Shown one piece after another: positions 57,314-64,000 of a DNA stretch of 64,000 bases; the stretch's first letter is position 1; every line of letters begins with the position of its first letter. A program made the position numbers and the translations under genes. The DNA is from an uncultured Gammaproteobacteria bacterium (GTDB lineage: Bacteria; Pseudomonadota; Gammaproteobacteria; UBA6429; Thiohalophilaceae): NCBI GenBank assembly GCA_913064945.1, contig CAJYAN010000012.1, forward strand, positions 1-64,000. Reading direction: 5' to 3'. The notes below the pieces were generated by a model. It was not told where the DNA came from. It ran no database searches and saw only the letters and a program-made list of their open reading frames with translations.

Positions 57314-58570
57314 TTAGTGGTTGGTGTCGGACCATTTCTTTTTACTTTTCAGTTTTCCCGACTCATGCAGTTGCCGGATAAAACTATTTGCCTCGGGGAC
57401 TTCGTTTAGCTGCCCTGTGGCTAACTGGCTCTGCAATTGTTCCACCTCATCCAGGACTTCACTATAGAGTTTCAGCACGCGGACACGACGTAATTTTTTA
57501 GTGATTTGCATTGCTGGCAGGGTAGTATTGATCGCCAGCAAATAAAATAGCCAGGCGACCTTCTGAGTAATATCGCTCAACTGCCCATAGTTATCAATTT
57601 GCGGGGTAAATTTTGGCGCGACCATTCGGATCAGTTCACCAATGGCCTCACCGGATAATCGCTCCTGATCTTTAACCAGCACACTGTTTATAAAATCCAG
57701 CATCGGCAGAATTTTAATTTTTTCCTGGCCGACGTAGGCTGCCAGCAGGCTACTACGTGCCTTCGGCTCGAGAATAAACGCTGTCGCCTGCCAGAAAACC
57801 AGTTGTCGTACACCCAGGCTATCACTGTCCTGCATGACATCACAGGCGGTGGCAAATAAATCCTGAGAACGGTCGGCACTCACCGCCGCTAACAGTATGC
57901 GTGCCAGTTCCTTGGGACGTGCGTTATGCATCAATGCCGCCGCCGCCACAATCACCTTATTACGCAGCGCCAACAGATCATCATTTTCCAGGATCTCTTT
58001 CAGGCCGGGCAGGTAGGCATAATTTTTGTCGCGCAACACCTGCCAGAAATCAATCAGTGCCTCGGCGGCGATAGTCGCTGAATCCTCTAGCAAGGGAATT
58101 AACCAGTCATCGGCATGATAGGTCACGTTGGCATAGTGAAAACAGATGATCGCCTTAATTCTCTCCACGGGCAGCTGATCCGCCCTTCCCCCCTGACGCA
58201 GATACATATCAAAACCGGCCAGCGCTATATAACCGATGCCAGGGCGATCCTCTTTGATGAGCATTGCCGCAATCTCGGCAGGCGCCGGTAAGCGTTGCAC
58301 CTGTACTGCGTTCACCAGTCCGTCTGTCACCGGTGCAGCCAGCGGCTCATCAACCAGCAGATAGATCCGCTCTTCGGCGGGAATATGGCTATCAATATCT
58401 TCAAACATCCCCAGATAGGCTTTGGCAAAGGGTTCCAGGGCGTCGATCGCCGTGCCCTGCTCAATTTCCGCCAGGCGCCCCTCTAATAGGGACCGGTTTT
58501 CAAAGCGCGCACGCTCATGTTGTTGATACTCATCACTAAAGACAGTCTGTTTCAATAATTCAGCCAGCAA
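57314..58570 (-). CDS. Uncharacterised helical protein (418 residues)
   Basis: I do not recognise the family. The protein is mostly helical, with repeated amphipathic helices of 30-40 residues in residues 140-340 (for example LLALRNKVIVAAAALMHNARPKELARILLAAV and SLGVRQLVFWQATAFILEPKARSSLLAAYVG) that suggest a HEAT- or TPR-like solenoid. There is no signal peptide or membrane helix, and the C-terminus is Lys-rich. It starts an apparent operon with ampG and the TauE/SafE-like gene, separated by 19 bp, which points to a partner role in transport or envelope maintenance by context only. Confidence 0.75.
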   Translation of the reverse strand: MLAELLKQTVFSDEYQQHERARFENRSLLEGRLAEIEQGTAIDALEPFAKAYLGMFEDIDSHIPAEERIYLLVDEPLAAPVTDGLVNAVQVQRLPAPAEIAAMLIKEDRPGIGYIALAGFDMYLRQGGRADQLPVERIKAIICFHYANVTYHADDWLIPLLEDSATIAAEALIDFWQVLRDKNYAYLPGLKEILENDDLLALRNKVIVAAAALMHNARPKELARILLAAVSADRSQDLFATACDVMQDSDSLGVRQLVFWQATAFILEPKARSSLLAAYVGQEKIKILPMLDFINSVLVKDQERLSGEAIGELIRMVAPKFTPQIDNYGQLSDITQKVAWLFYLLAINTTLPAMQITKKLRRVRVLKLYSEVLDEVEQLQSQLATGQLNEVPEANSFIRQLHESGKLKSKKKWSDTNH

Positions 58571-58672
58571 TGGACTTTCCTGTTTTCATCATAGATATGG
58601 ACTGGCATCTTAACGACAATTGCCCTGAATAACACGCGCCGGGCCAGGGCGACCCTTTCTTCCGGCAATAAA

Positions 58673-58696
58673 AAAGGAGGTCGCTTGACCTCCTTT
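58673..58696 (-). terminator. Rho-independent terminator of the rhodanese gene
   Basis: A perfect AAAGGAGGTC / GACCTCCTTT stem with a short loop lies 22 bp after the rhodanese stop codon. On the minus strand it is followed by TTTTTTATT. This is a clear intrinsic terminator. Confidence 0.9.
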
Positions 58697-58718
58697 ATTG
58701 ACTCAACCAGGAATGGTG

Positions 58719-59057
58719 TTACACGGCTTCGGGTAAGGCCATCGGCAGACGACCCTGGGCCCAGGCCATCACACCACCACGCAGGTTGACGACGTTTTCA
58801 AAGCCCTGCTGCTGCAGGAACATGCAGGCCTGTGCTGAGCGGGCACCACTACGGCAGACCATTACCAGGGTCTTGCTCTTATCCAGCTCATCGAGTTTTA
58901 ACGGTAACGTGGCCAGCGGCATGGGCCGGGCATTGGGGAGCGTACCTGCCATAATTTCAGGCATCTCGCGTACGTCGACCATTTGGTAGCTGTCGGCGTT
59001 TGCATCCAGTTGTCGGGCCAGCTCAGGGGCGTCAATTTCACGTACGTTGAAAAACAT
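58719..59057 (-). CDS. Rhodanese-like domain protein
   Basis: The 112-residue single-domain rhodanese has the motif VDVREMPEI near 27-35 and the active-site loop VCRSGARSAQA with Cys69. It would transfer sulfane sulfur or act as a sulfur carrier. The length matches GlpE/PspE-like single-domain forms, and no signal peptide is present, so it is cytoplasmic. It is monocistronic with its own terminator, and its upstream region abuts the divergent TrmH-family gene. Confidence 0.92.
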   Translation of the reverse strand: MFFNVREIDAPELARQLDANADSYQMVDVREMPEIMAGTLPNARPMPLATLPLKLDELDKSKTLVMVCRSGARSAQACMFLQQQGFENVVNLRGGVMAWAQGRLPMALPEAV

Positions 59058-59199
59058 AGGGTTTTACTCTCCTTTATCGACTTGCTGTCAAAGAGTATAT
59101 TAGCAAATACTTATAAATCAAGTTCAGCCACCACTTTTTTTTTAATTGGCGCATAAATCCAGTACCATGAAGCACCCTATATAACTGATTTATAAGAAA

Positions 59200-59760
59200 A
59201 TGACTAACCGAGCTACCAGACAGAGTCACCGCCAGCGCCTGCACAACGCCATGCAGCGCTATGCCAAGGAACGCCAGCGCAATGTCCTCGCCACCCCTGG
59301 ACCTCAGGCATTTATCCTGGTTCTGGACCACCTCAAGGCGGGCTTTAATGTCGCCAAGATCTTCCGCAGTGCCCAGGCCTTTGGTGCCAGCGAGGTTCAC
59401 CTGATTAACGTCGAGCCCTTCGACCCGGCACCGGCCAAGGGGGCTTTTCGTAAAGTCCCCGCACGCTTTCACGACTCCTTTCAGGCCTGTTTCGAGGAAT
59501 TATCAGACCGTGGTTATCACCTCTTTGCCATGGATGGCCAATGTGGACAACCGACACAGGGTGTCTCATTGCCTGAAAAGAGTGCCTTCATTCTTGGTAA
59601 CGAGGGTCTGGGACTTTGTTTTACCGCCTCGGACTATCCTGACGTCGGCTGCCTCGCAATCCCGCTACCAGGCGATATTGAAAGCCTCAATGTTAGCGTC
59701 GCGGCGTCGATAATAATGTATGAGTACAACCGGCAATTTCCACCTGCGCGGGGCGAATAA
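59200..59760 (+). CDS. TrmH/SpoU-family RNA 2'-O-methyltransferase
   Basis: The 186-residue SPOUT protein has LDHLKAGFNVAKIFRSAQAFGASEVHLINVEP near 44-75, the knot motif FILGNEGLGL near 130 and LAIPLPGDIESLNVSVAASIIMYE near 153, all hallmarks of TrmH-type 2'-O-methyltransferases. The N-terminus is short and basic and lacks the substrate-binding extension of RlmB. The RNA target is unknown (tRNA or rRNA). It lies 56 bp upstream of lemA. Confidence 0.9.
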   Translation: MTNRATRQSHRQRLHNAMQRYAKERQRNVLATPGPQAFILVLDHLKAGFNVAKIFRSAQAFGASEVHLINVEPFDPAPAKGAFRKVPARFHDSFQACFEELSDRGYHLFAMDGQCGQPTQGVSLPEKSAFILGNEGLGLCFTASDYPDVGCLAIPLPGDIESLNVSVAASIIMYEYNRQFPPARGE

Positions 59761-59816
59761 CAACGTCCAGCGCAAATAAGGCTTTCAGATTACCTTTAAA
59801 TGATAGGGAACTTACT

Positions 59817-60398
59817 GTGCAAACTTCCGGATTTGTCCTGCTCGGCCTTGGTACTGTTGCACTCGTCTACATCATCCTGATCTACAACAATCTGGTCCGG
59901 CTAAAACACACTGTCTCCAGGGCCTGGTCGGATATTGATGTCATGCTCAAACAACGGCATGACGAGCTACCCAAGCTGGTCAGTGTCTGCCAGGAATACA
60001 TGGCCTATGAGAAAGACACACTGGAAAAAATTGTCCAGGCCCGCTCGGCCGTCGCCAACGCCTCACAGCAACAGAATATTAAGCGCCTGGGCCTGGCCGA
60101 GAGCCAGTTACGTCGTGGACTCTGTAGTCTCTTTGCACTGGCGGAAAACTATCCTGAGCTAAAGGCGAATGAGAGTTTTCAGCACCTGCAATCGCGCATT
60201 ACCGAACTGGAAAACAGCATCGCCGATCGTCGTGAGCTTTACAATGACAGCGTCAATTTAAACAATGTTCGGATTGAGCAATTCCCCGATGTAATTGTTG
60301 CCAGTCTCATTCGCTTTCGCGGCTTTGATTTACTCGAATTCACTGCCGAGGAAAAGGCCGATATCAACATAAAAGTTTTATTCAATCGCCAGGCTTGA
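59817..60398 (+). CDS. lemA: LemA family protein
   Basis: The 193-residue protein has an N-terminal membrane helix (VLLGLGTVALVYIILIYNNLV) followed by the LemA signature RLKHTVSRAWSDIDVMLKQRHDELPKLVSVCQEYMAYEKDTLEKI (listed in parts) and a helical coiled-coil domain ending FPDVIVASLIRFRGFDLLEF. The start is GTG with AGGGA 6 bases upstream. LemA proteins are often encoded next to a GIDE-domain membrane protein or a TPM-domain protein; the next gene is such a partner but is broken. Confidence 0.92.
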   Translation: MQTSGFVLLGLGTVALVYIILIYNNLVRLKHTVSRAWSDIDVMLKQRHDELPKLVSVCQEYMAYEKDTLEKIVQARSAVANASQQQNIKRLGLAESQLRRGLCSLFALAENYPELKANESFQHLQSRITELENSIADRRELYNDSVNLNNVRIEQFPDVIVASLIRFRGFDLLEFTAEEKADINIKVLFNRQA

Positions 60399-60401
60399 AC
60401 C

Positions 60402-61331
60402 GTGCGCGATATCCTGATCAACAAGCCACCGCCAAATTTCTGGATCTGGGCGATTGCGCTGAGCCTGCTGGCACTCTTCAGTTTTGTTGTGACATTTATT
60501 TTTTTTACCGCGCTCGAATTATTGAAGACACGCGCACCTCAAAAATCCGTTCGGCCGCACAGGGAATGTCGAGCTTCAGGGCATTGCCAATGCTTTTAAT
60601 CATCGGCCAATAAACGCAAAACTCTCACAAACACCCTGTCTCTGGTACAAATTTAAAATCGAAAAATATGTTGGTGGCAAAAATGACAAGTGGCGAATGG
60701 TGGATGAGGGCGAGAGTGAGAATCTGTTTCTTCTTAAGGACAGCACGGGACATTGCCTGACTGACCCCGCTGGTGCCACCGTCACCCCTTTATATAAGGC
60801 GAAGTAGTTGGATAAATCCAAATATCCCTCTCCGGGCAGCGTCCCCAGAAATCCTGTCGCTTTGTTTGGAATGGCGATCATCACCAGCGACACCTACCGC
60901 CATACTAAACTACGCCTGCACGAAAACGACTTACCCTATGCCCTGGGAAATTTCAAAACCTTTTCCAACCCTAGTCACATACCAACGCTAAACGAAGAAG
61001 GGCGCCAATATCTAAATAAGCTCAAGCGGGCCCCGGAAAAACTGCATCGGCATTTTGACAGTAATAATGGCAGGATTAAACAACAGGAGTGAGAGGAAGC
61101 TCGACATGTCGTCATCGATCATGTCAAAACAAAATAGCAAAGTGAAGTGAATAGCGGTATTCACTTGTGGGGGAAACCCAAAAAATCGGCGCAACCCTTA
61201 TTTGCTCTCGGCCTTTCCACAGAATGACCTGCTGAAAAAAATACAGACACGACTCCACACTTGGCTTGATCGGATTTTTTCTCAGCGGTGCCATGAGCGC
61301 TTATGTGATTGTACTACGACTAACGGCTTAG
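60402..61331 (+). pseudogene. GIDE-domain (E3 ubiquitin-ligase-like) membrane protein, inactivated
   Basis: The remnant starts at a GTG 3 bp after lemA with a membrane helix (NFWIWAIALSLLALFSFVVTFIFF). It then shifts frame near 60500 by one missing base and again near 60565 by one missing base (GGA-AT where GGA-TAT is expected). After that PCLWYKFKIEKYVGGKNDKW and LFLLKDSTGHCLTDPAGA match the GIDE domain. TAG at 60805 replaces an expected Trp codon, and TGA at 61090 replaces another in an EF-hand-like segment (HFDSNNGRIKQQE*EEAR). A last frame change joins LLKKIQTRLHTW to a terminal membrane helix ending LRLTA. Several lesions argue for real decay rather than one sequencing error. Confidence 0.85.
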
Positions 61332-61381
61332 TCTGAGCAACAAGCCTGTCGTCAACTCACGACTGATCTATTACAAGCCAT

Positions 61382-61597
61382 CTACGTCAGTGAAATATAA
61401 ATGAAATAGCTAATATAGGCCGTGCTGGCCAGAATGGAGCAGGCTCCCCAGAAAACTAACCAGAAGACTCTGGTACGCAACCCTCCCCAGAGCATTCCCA
61501 CACCGGTGAGCAAGCCAATCGTAGCGGCGATCATTAATGGGGCGTTGCTTATAATCGGATCGATATGATCTGGGATCGCTCCCTCTCGATAACGCAT
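61382..61597 (-). CDS. Small membrane protein, unrecognised
   Basis: The 71-residue protein has two membrane helices (LMIAATIGLLTGVGMLWGG near 21-39 and VFWLVFWGACSILASTAYISYF near 44-65). No family is recognised. An AAGAAGAG ribosome-binding site lies about 8 bases before the ATG, which supports a real gene. It lies 20 bp downstream of the 2OG-oxygenase-like gene in the same orientation and could be co-transcribed. Confidence 0.6.
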   Translation of the reverse strand: MRYREGAIPDHIDPIISNAPLMIAATIGLLTGVGMLWGGLRTRVFWLVFWGACSILASTAYISYFIYISLT

Positions 61598-61617
61598 ATT
61601 TTAATACTCTTCTTTTA

Positions 61618-62163
61618 TCATTCTATTGCAGGTCCAAAGTTTATACCGATGGAAATTCTTGCCTGGTCGGCCCTCTGTGGCAAAACCTCATGAGGCAGAG
61701 CGGGGTCAAAAAACATGAAGCGACCGGCGACCGGTATCACCTCCTTCACCTTACCCTGAGCATGCAGACGAAACAGGGCGGAATGTTCATCGGCCTGCAC
61801 ATAATACACTGCCGACAATAACTCATCGTCATCGTCATGACGATGTAGCGTCGTCACATCGCCTTTACGCATAATGTTCAACCAGAAACCCAGTTTGAGT
61901 TCCTTTTCCGGCATGGCGAGCCTCGTCGCGGCTTTGCTCAAACCCGTTTGCAGAATAAGCTCCAGACCTGGCAGGCGTGCAACATCGATATATAAATTCT
62001 CATAACGACCCTGGAACCAGTGTGAGCGTCGCGCATAGTCCTCGTCGCGCAGGTCTAAAATTGCAGCGGCAAGCCCGTCATTAAGTCGCAGGCAATCATC
62101 GCAGTCAAACAGGCTTATCAAATCTTCCATGGCGGGAATTATATCCCTTGAATGATCCCGCAT
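61618..62163 (-). CDS. 2OG-Fe(II) oxygenase-like protein
   Basis: From the ATG at 62163 the product has 181 residues. It carries a cupin-like double-stranded beta-helix pattern: LGFWLNIMRKGDVTTLHRHDDDDELLSAVYYV (cited in part: TLHRHDDDDEL, with candidate ligands), then GRFMFFDPALPHEVLPQ with a second His, and RISIGINFGP. This fits the putative 2OG-Fe(II) oxygenase family. The upstream TTG at 62202 would start inside the TetR operator, so ATG with TGAGG upstream is preferred. It is divergent from tetR and may share its operator-controlled promoter. Confidence 0.75.
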   Translation of the reverse strand: MRDHSRDIIPAMEDLISLFDCDDCLRLNDGLAAAILDLRDEDYARRSHWFQGRYENLYIDVARLPGLELILQTGLSKAATRLAMPEKELKLGFWLNIMRKGDVTTLHRHDDDDELLSAVYYVQADEHSALFRLHAQGKVKEVIPVAGRFMFFDPALPHEVLPQRADQARISIGINFGPAIE

Positions 62164-62186
62164 GAAAATACGCCTCAGGCCTTGAC

Positions 62187-62202
62187 TTGACCAATCGGTC
62201 AA
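62187..62202. promoter_or_regulatory. TetR-type operator between the 2OG-oxygenase and tetR genes
   Basis: A perfect 6-bp dyad, TTGACC-AATC-GGTCAA, lies in the 52-bp gap between the two divergent genes, 14 bp before the tetR start codon. The second half-site and following bases (GGTCAACTA) recur at 62880-62888 before the carboxymuconolactone-decarboxylase-family gene. A self-regulating TetR repressor is the simplest reading. Confidence 0.75.
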
Positions 62203-62215
62203 CTATACTCCTGAC

Positions 62216-62818
62216 ATGTCGACACAACCAGATACCTATACCCGCATTCTTGAGGCCGCCCGCGATCTCATCTACGCCAGTAGTTATGCTGATGTCGGGG
62301 TACAGGCCATCTGTGAAAAGGCCGAGGTCAAAAAAGGCAGTTTTTACCATTTTTTCCCAAGCAAACAGGAACTTACCCTCGCGGTGATTGATAACTATTA
62401 CGAGGGATTAAAGGACAGCATTCTACGTGAGGCCTTTAGCGCGTCGCTGTCACCGGCGGAACGCTTCCAGAAACTGTTCGAGCTGACCATCGCCCGCCAG
62501 GAGCTGATCCACCAGCAGACCGGCCACGTGCTCGGTTGTCCCTTTGGCAATCTGGCTACCGAGCTGGCCACCAGTGATGAGGCCATCCGCTGTAAAATCG
62601 AAGGCCTGTTTGGCAGGCTACAGGAACTGATGCGCGAGACCCTGGTCGAGGCCGTCGCCAGGGAAAAGATCGAGGACCTGGACATCGATGCCACGGCCGA
62701 GGGCATGTTTGCTTATTTTGAAGGCGTCATGCTCCTCGCCAAGACTAAAAACGACCCCGCAGTCTTGCGTAAGTTATTGCCTGCCACGGCACAACTTCGT
62801 ATCCACAACATCAACTAA
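62216..62818 (+). CDS. TetR/AcrR family transcriptional regulator
   Basis: The 200-residue protein has an N-terminal TetR helix-turn-helix: YTRILEAARDLIYASSYADVGVQAICEKAEVKKGSFYHFFPSKQELTLAV (cited in parts) and a helical ligand-binding domain (ELTIARQELIHQQTGHVLGCPFGNLATELATSDEAI). The GCPFGNLATEL segment is typical of regulators of oxidoreductase-type genes. A perfect dyad lies just upstream and a matching site lies before the next gene, so it probably controls itself, that gene and possibly the divergent oxygenase. Confidence 0.92.
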   Translation: MSTQPDTYTRILEAARDLIYASSYADVGVQAICEKAEVKKGSFYHFFPSKQELTLAVIDNYYEGLKDSILREAFSASLSPAERFQKLFELTIARQELIHQQTGHVLGCPFGNLATELATSDEAIRCKIEGLFGRLQELMRETLVEAVAREKIEDLDIDATAEGMFAYFEGVMLLAKTKNDPAVLRKLLPATAQLRIHNIN

Positions 62819-62869
62819 CCTGAGGAGTTATACCCATGCATCTACCTTATACTTAACAACGTCTGCAAC

Positions 62870-62885
62870 TATACCGACCGGTCAA
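62870..62885. promoter_or_regulatory. Second TetR-type operator, before the carboxymuconolactone-decarboxylase-family gene
   Basis: TATACC-GACC-GGTCAA matches the site at 62187 in spacing and in its right half-site; its left half-site differs at two positions. GACCGGTC at the centre is itself palindromic. It lies 25 bp before the start codon of the gene at 62911, with AAGGAG between. Repression by the adjacent TetR protein is inferred. Confidence 0.7.
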
Positions 62886-62910
62886 CTACTCAAATCAAGG
62901 AGAACATTCC

Positions 62911-63483
62911 ATGCAAGAAGTAATGCAAATGCAAGCCAGCAAACCGCTGATTTATCCGCAGGCTCCAAAAGAAGATGAAGAGCGAGTCAATACTATTTTT
63001 AAGGGCATCGAAGGACACATTGGTTTTGTCCCCGATGGTCTCAAACTCTTTAGCCTGAGCCCACCGTTACTGGAAACCTTCCTGGGTAACATCAACTATT
63101 TCAATCAAGGTGGTACGCCGCTGCCCAAAGGCCTGCCAGTCATGATCCGCTACCTGGTCTCCTGGAACGCCGGCTGTAGTTTTTGTGTCGACATGAACGA
63201 GGGTTTCCTGACCAGTATGGGTTATGACCTTGATGACGTTCGTTCAGCGCGCAATAATCCGGACCTGGCACCGTTTGAGAAAAAGGAAAGGACACTATTA
63301 AAGCTCGCTCTCAAGGCCGTCGATAGCCCAGATCACGTCACGCAGGCAGACATGGATACAGCACGACAACAGGGCTGGGGGGATCGCGAGATCTTTGATG
63401 CGGTTGCACAGGCGGCAAACAACTATGCCTTTAACATCATTCTGCGTACGTTTAATATTGAGCATCAAGGGGCGCTTGCCTAA
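62911..63483 (+). CDS. Carboxymuconolactone decarboxylase / AhpD-like family protein
   Basis: The 190-residue helical protein has the family CxxC motif in WNAGCSFCVDMNEGFL (Cys89 and Cys92); the histidine that usually follows is not evident. It also shows FVPDGLKLFSLSPPLLETFLG near 39 and a C-terminal NNYAFNIILRTFNI. AhpD-like proteins act in peroxide defence or as redox partners. The start ATG has a good AAGGAG. Its promoter holds the second TetR operator, so expression probably responds to the TetR ligand. Confidence 0.85.
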   Translation: MQEVMQMQASKPLIYPQAPKEDEERVNTIFKGIEGHIGFVPDGLKLFSLSPPLLETFLGNINYFNQGGTPLPKGLPVMIRYLVSWNAGCSFCVDMNEGFLTSMGYDLDDVRSARNNPDLAPFEKKERTLLKLALKAVDSPDHVTQADMDTARQQGWGDREIFDAVAQAANNYAFNIILRTFNIEHQGALA

Positions 63484-63510
63484 AACGATGCTTGTGACTG
63501 AAAAACGAAT

Positions 63511-63552
63511 GGGCCGGTGACAATACAATTCCCCTTGTTTGTCACCGCGCCC
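63511..63552. terminator. Hairpin between convergent genes, possible bidirectional terminator
   Basis: GGGCCGGTGACAA pairs with TTGTTTGTCACCGCGCCC (63511-63552) with small bulges. It lies 28 bp after the stop of the 62911 gene and 80 bp after that of the convergent alkyltransferase-like gene. The T-run is weak on both strands, so the terminator call is moderate. Confidence 0.5.
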
Positions 63553-63632
63553 TATTGATGAAGTAATCGTTTATGGCATTGTCCGGCGGGTACCTTGTGC
63601 GATAAATTTAACCGCCTGGTGAACAGCCGATA

Positions 63633-63980
63633 TTAATTATCCGGTGGCCCCCAAAGTAGTTTATCGAGATCTACCCCTTCATCTAATTCAAGCGCAACCA
63701 CTTTGCCTTTGATTATCTGCACGCCCTCCTTTGCCAGTAAACGTTTTTGTTCATTATACGCATCACTGCCCACCTCAAAGGCCAGCGTTCGATTAGACCT
63801 AACAACACGATACCAGGGTAGTGCTATTTCAGATCGGCTCATGGCCTTGCTGACCATTCTGGCATGGCGTGGAAACCCTGCAGCGCGCGCGACTTCACCA
63901 TAACCCATCACACGGCCAGGTCGAATGTTAGCGACTATATTCCAGATCGCTGTATCGAATTTTGTTTGTGACACAGACAT
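63633..63980 (-). CDS. Alkyltransferase-like protein (ATL), MGMT-family DNA repair
   Basis: The 115-residue protein has the MGMT DNA-binding fold: FDTAIWNIVANIRPGRVMGYGEVARAAGFPRHARMV (cited in parts). In place of the catalytic PCHRV it reads PWYRVV (Trp56), so the methyl-accepting cysteine is absent. ATL proteins bind alkylated guanine and flag it for nucleotide-excision repair; most have PWHRV, so the Tyr is unusual. The gene is convergent with the carboxymuconolactone-decarboxylase-family gene. The last 20 bases of the window are its 5' flank. Confidence 0.9.
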   Translation of the reverse strand: MSVSQTKFDTAIWNIVANIRPGRVMGYGEVARAAGFPRHARMVSKAMSRSEIALPWYRVVRSNRTLAFEVGSDAYNEQKRLLAKEGVQIIKGKVVALELDEGVDLDKLLWGPPDN

Positions 63981-64000
63981 GTGTGATTCAGGTGATCGTT

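Noticed and set aside
60402-61092. Stop-codon readthrough or programmed frameshifting in the GIDE-domain gene
   Set aside because: At least three frame changes and two different stop codons would be needed, and no slippery sequence or recoding element is evident; decay is simpler.
62187-62202. TTG start at 62202 for the 2OG-oxygenase-like gene
   Set aside because: It would place the TetR operator inside the coding region; the ATG at 62163 has a better ribosome-binding site.

Overview
The window is about 64 kb of chromosome from a gammaproteobacterium of moderate G+C content. The clues are a complete Pil-Chp twitching-motility cluster, a pilT-pilU / yggS-proC-yggT block and a gshB-tonB-yqgE-ruvX-pyrR-pyrB-pyrC' block, in the arrangement known from Pseudomonas-like gammaproteobacteria. 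A tkt-gap-pgk-pyk-fba cluster carries a Calvin-cycle-subtype class II aldolase. That suggests, but does not prove, an autotrophic or methylotrophic lineage such as the sulfur oxidisers or methanotrophs. No rRNA, tRNA or CRISPR array was recognised.

Layout. (1) Positions 1-2300 are the distal end of an integron cassette array. One attC-like site ends at 198, an AT-rich cassette gene for a 628-residue protein of unknown function follows (237-2123), a well-formed attC lies at 2143-2205, and the start of a truncated last cassette follows that. No integrase gene is visible; it would lie to the left. (2) 2361-9512, minus strand: an overlapping six-gene MoxR / DUF58 / DUF4381 / BatA / BatB-TPR / BatD operon. 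(3) 9843-11469: a histidine phosphatase, an RsmC-like methyltransferase and a small DUF2784-type membrane protein. (4) 11916-18996, minus: fba, pyk, pgk, gap and tkt, with repeats and hairpins between genes. (5) 19322-23735: a thioredoxin-like protein, then metK, an S-adenosylhomocysteine riboswitch, ahcY and metF, which together form the activated-methyl cycle. (6) 23837-26920: an orphan membrane hybrid histidine kinase and rsmE.

(7) 26926-39083, minus: pilG-pilH-pilI-pilJ-pilK-chpA-chpB-chpC, the chemosensory system that controls type IV pili. (8) 39383-47883, plus: gshB, then an apbE / NusG-II / Gx / TonB group, yqgE, ruvX, pyrR, pyrB, a dihydroorotase-like gene that has lost its metal-binding histidines, and a pyrK-like gene. 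(9) 48013-50212, minus: pilU and pilT, the retraction motors of the pili controlled by (7). (10) 50344-55003, plus: yggS, proC, yggT, yggU and a dynamin-like GTPase. (11) 55061-59057, minus: two membrane transport-type proteins, an unrecognised helical protein and a rhodanese. (12) 59200-61331, plus: a TrmH-family methyltransferase, lemA and a decayed GIDE-domain gene. (13) 61382-63980: a small membrane protein, a 2OG-Fe(II) oxygenase-like protein, a TetR regulator with matching operators at its own promoter and at a carboxymuconolactone-decarboxylase-family gene, and an alkyltransferase-like DNA-repair protein.

The best candidate for something undescribed is the 628-residue cassette protein. 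It has a predicted N-terminal winged helix, a possible PIN-like nuclease core and a C-terminal double membrane anchor, and it sits in a mobile cassette. Other points of interest are the SAH riboswitch, the two matching TetR operators, the inactivated GIDE-domain gene beside lemA, the histidine-less PyrC', and the four-gene insertion between gshB and yqgE.
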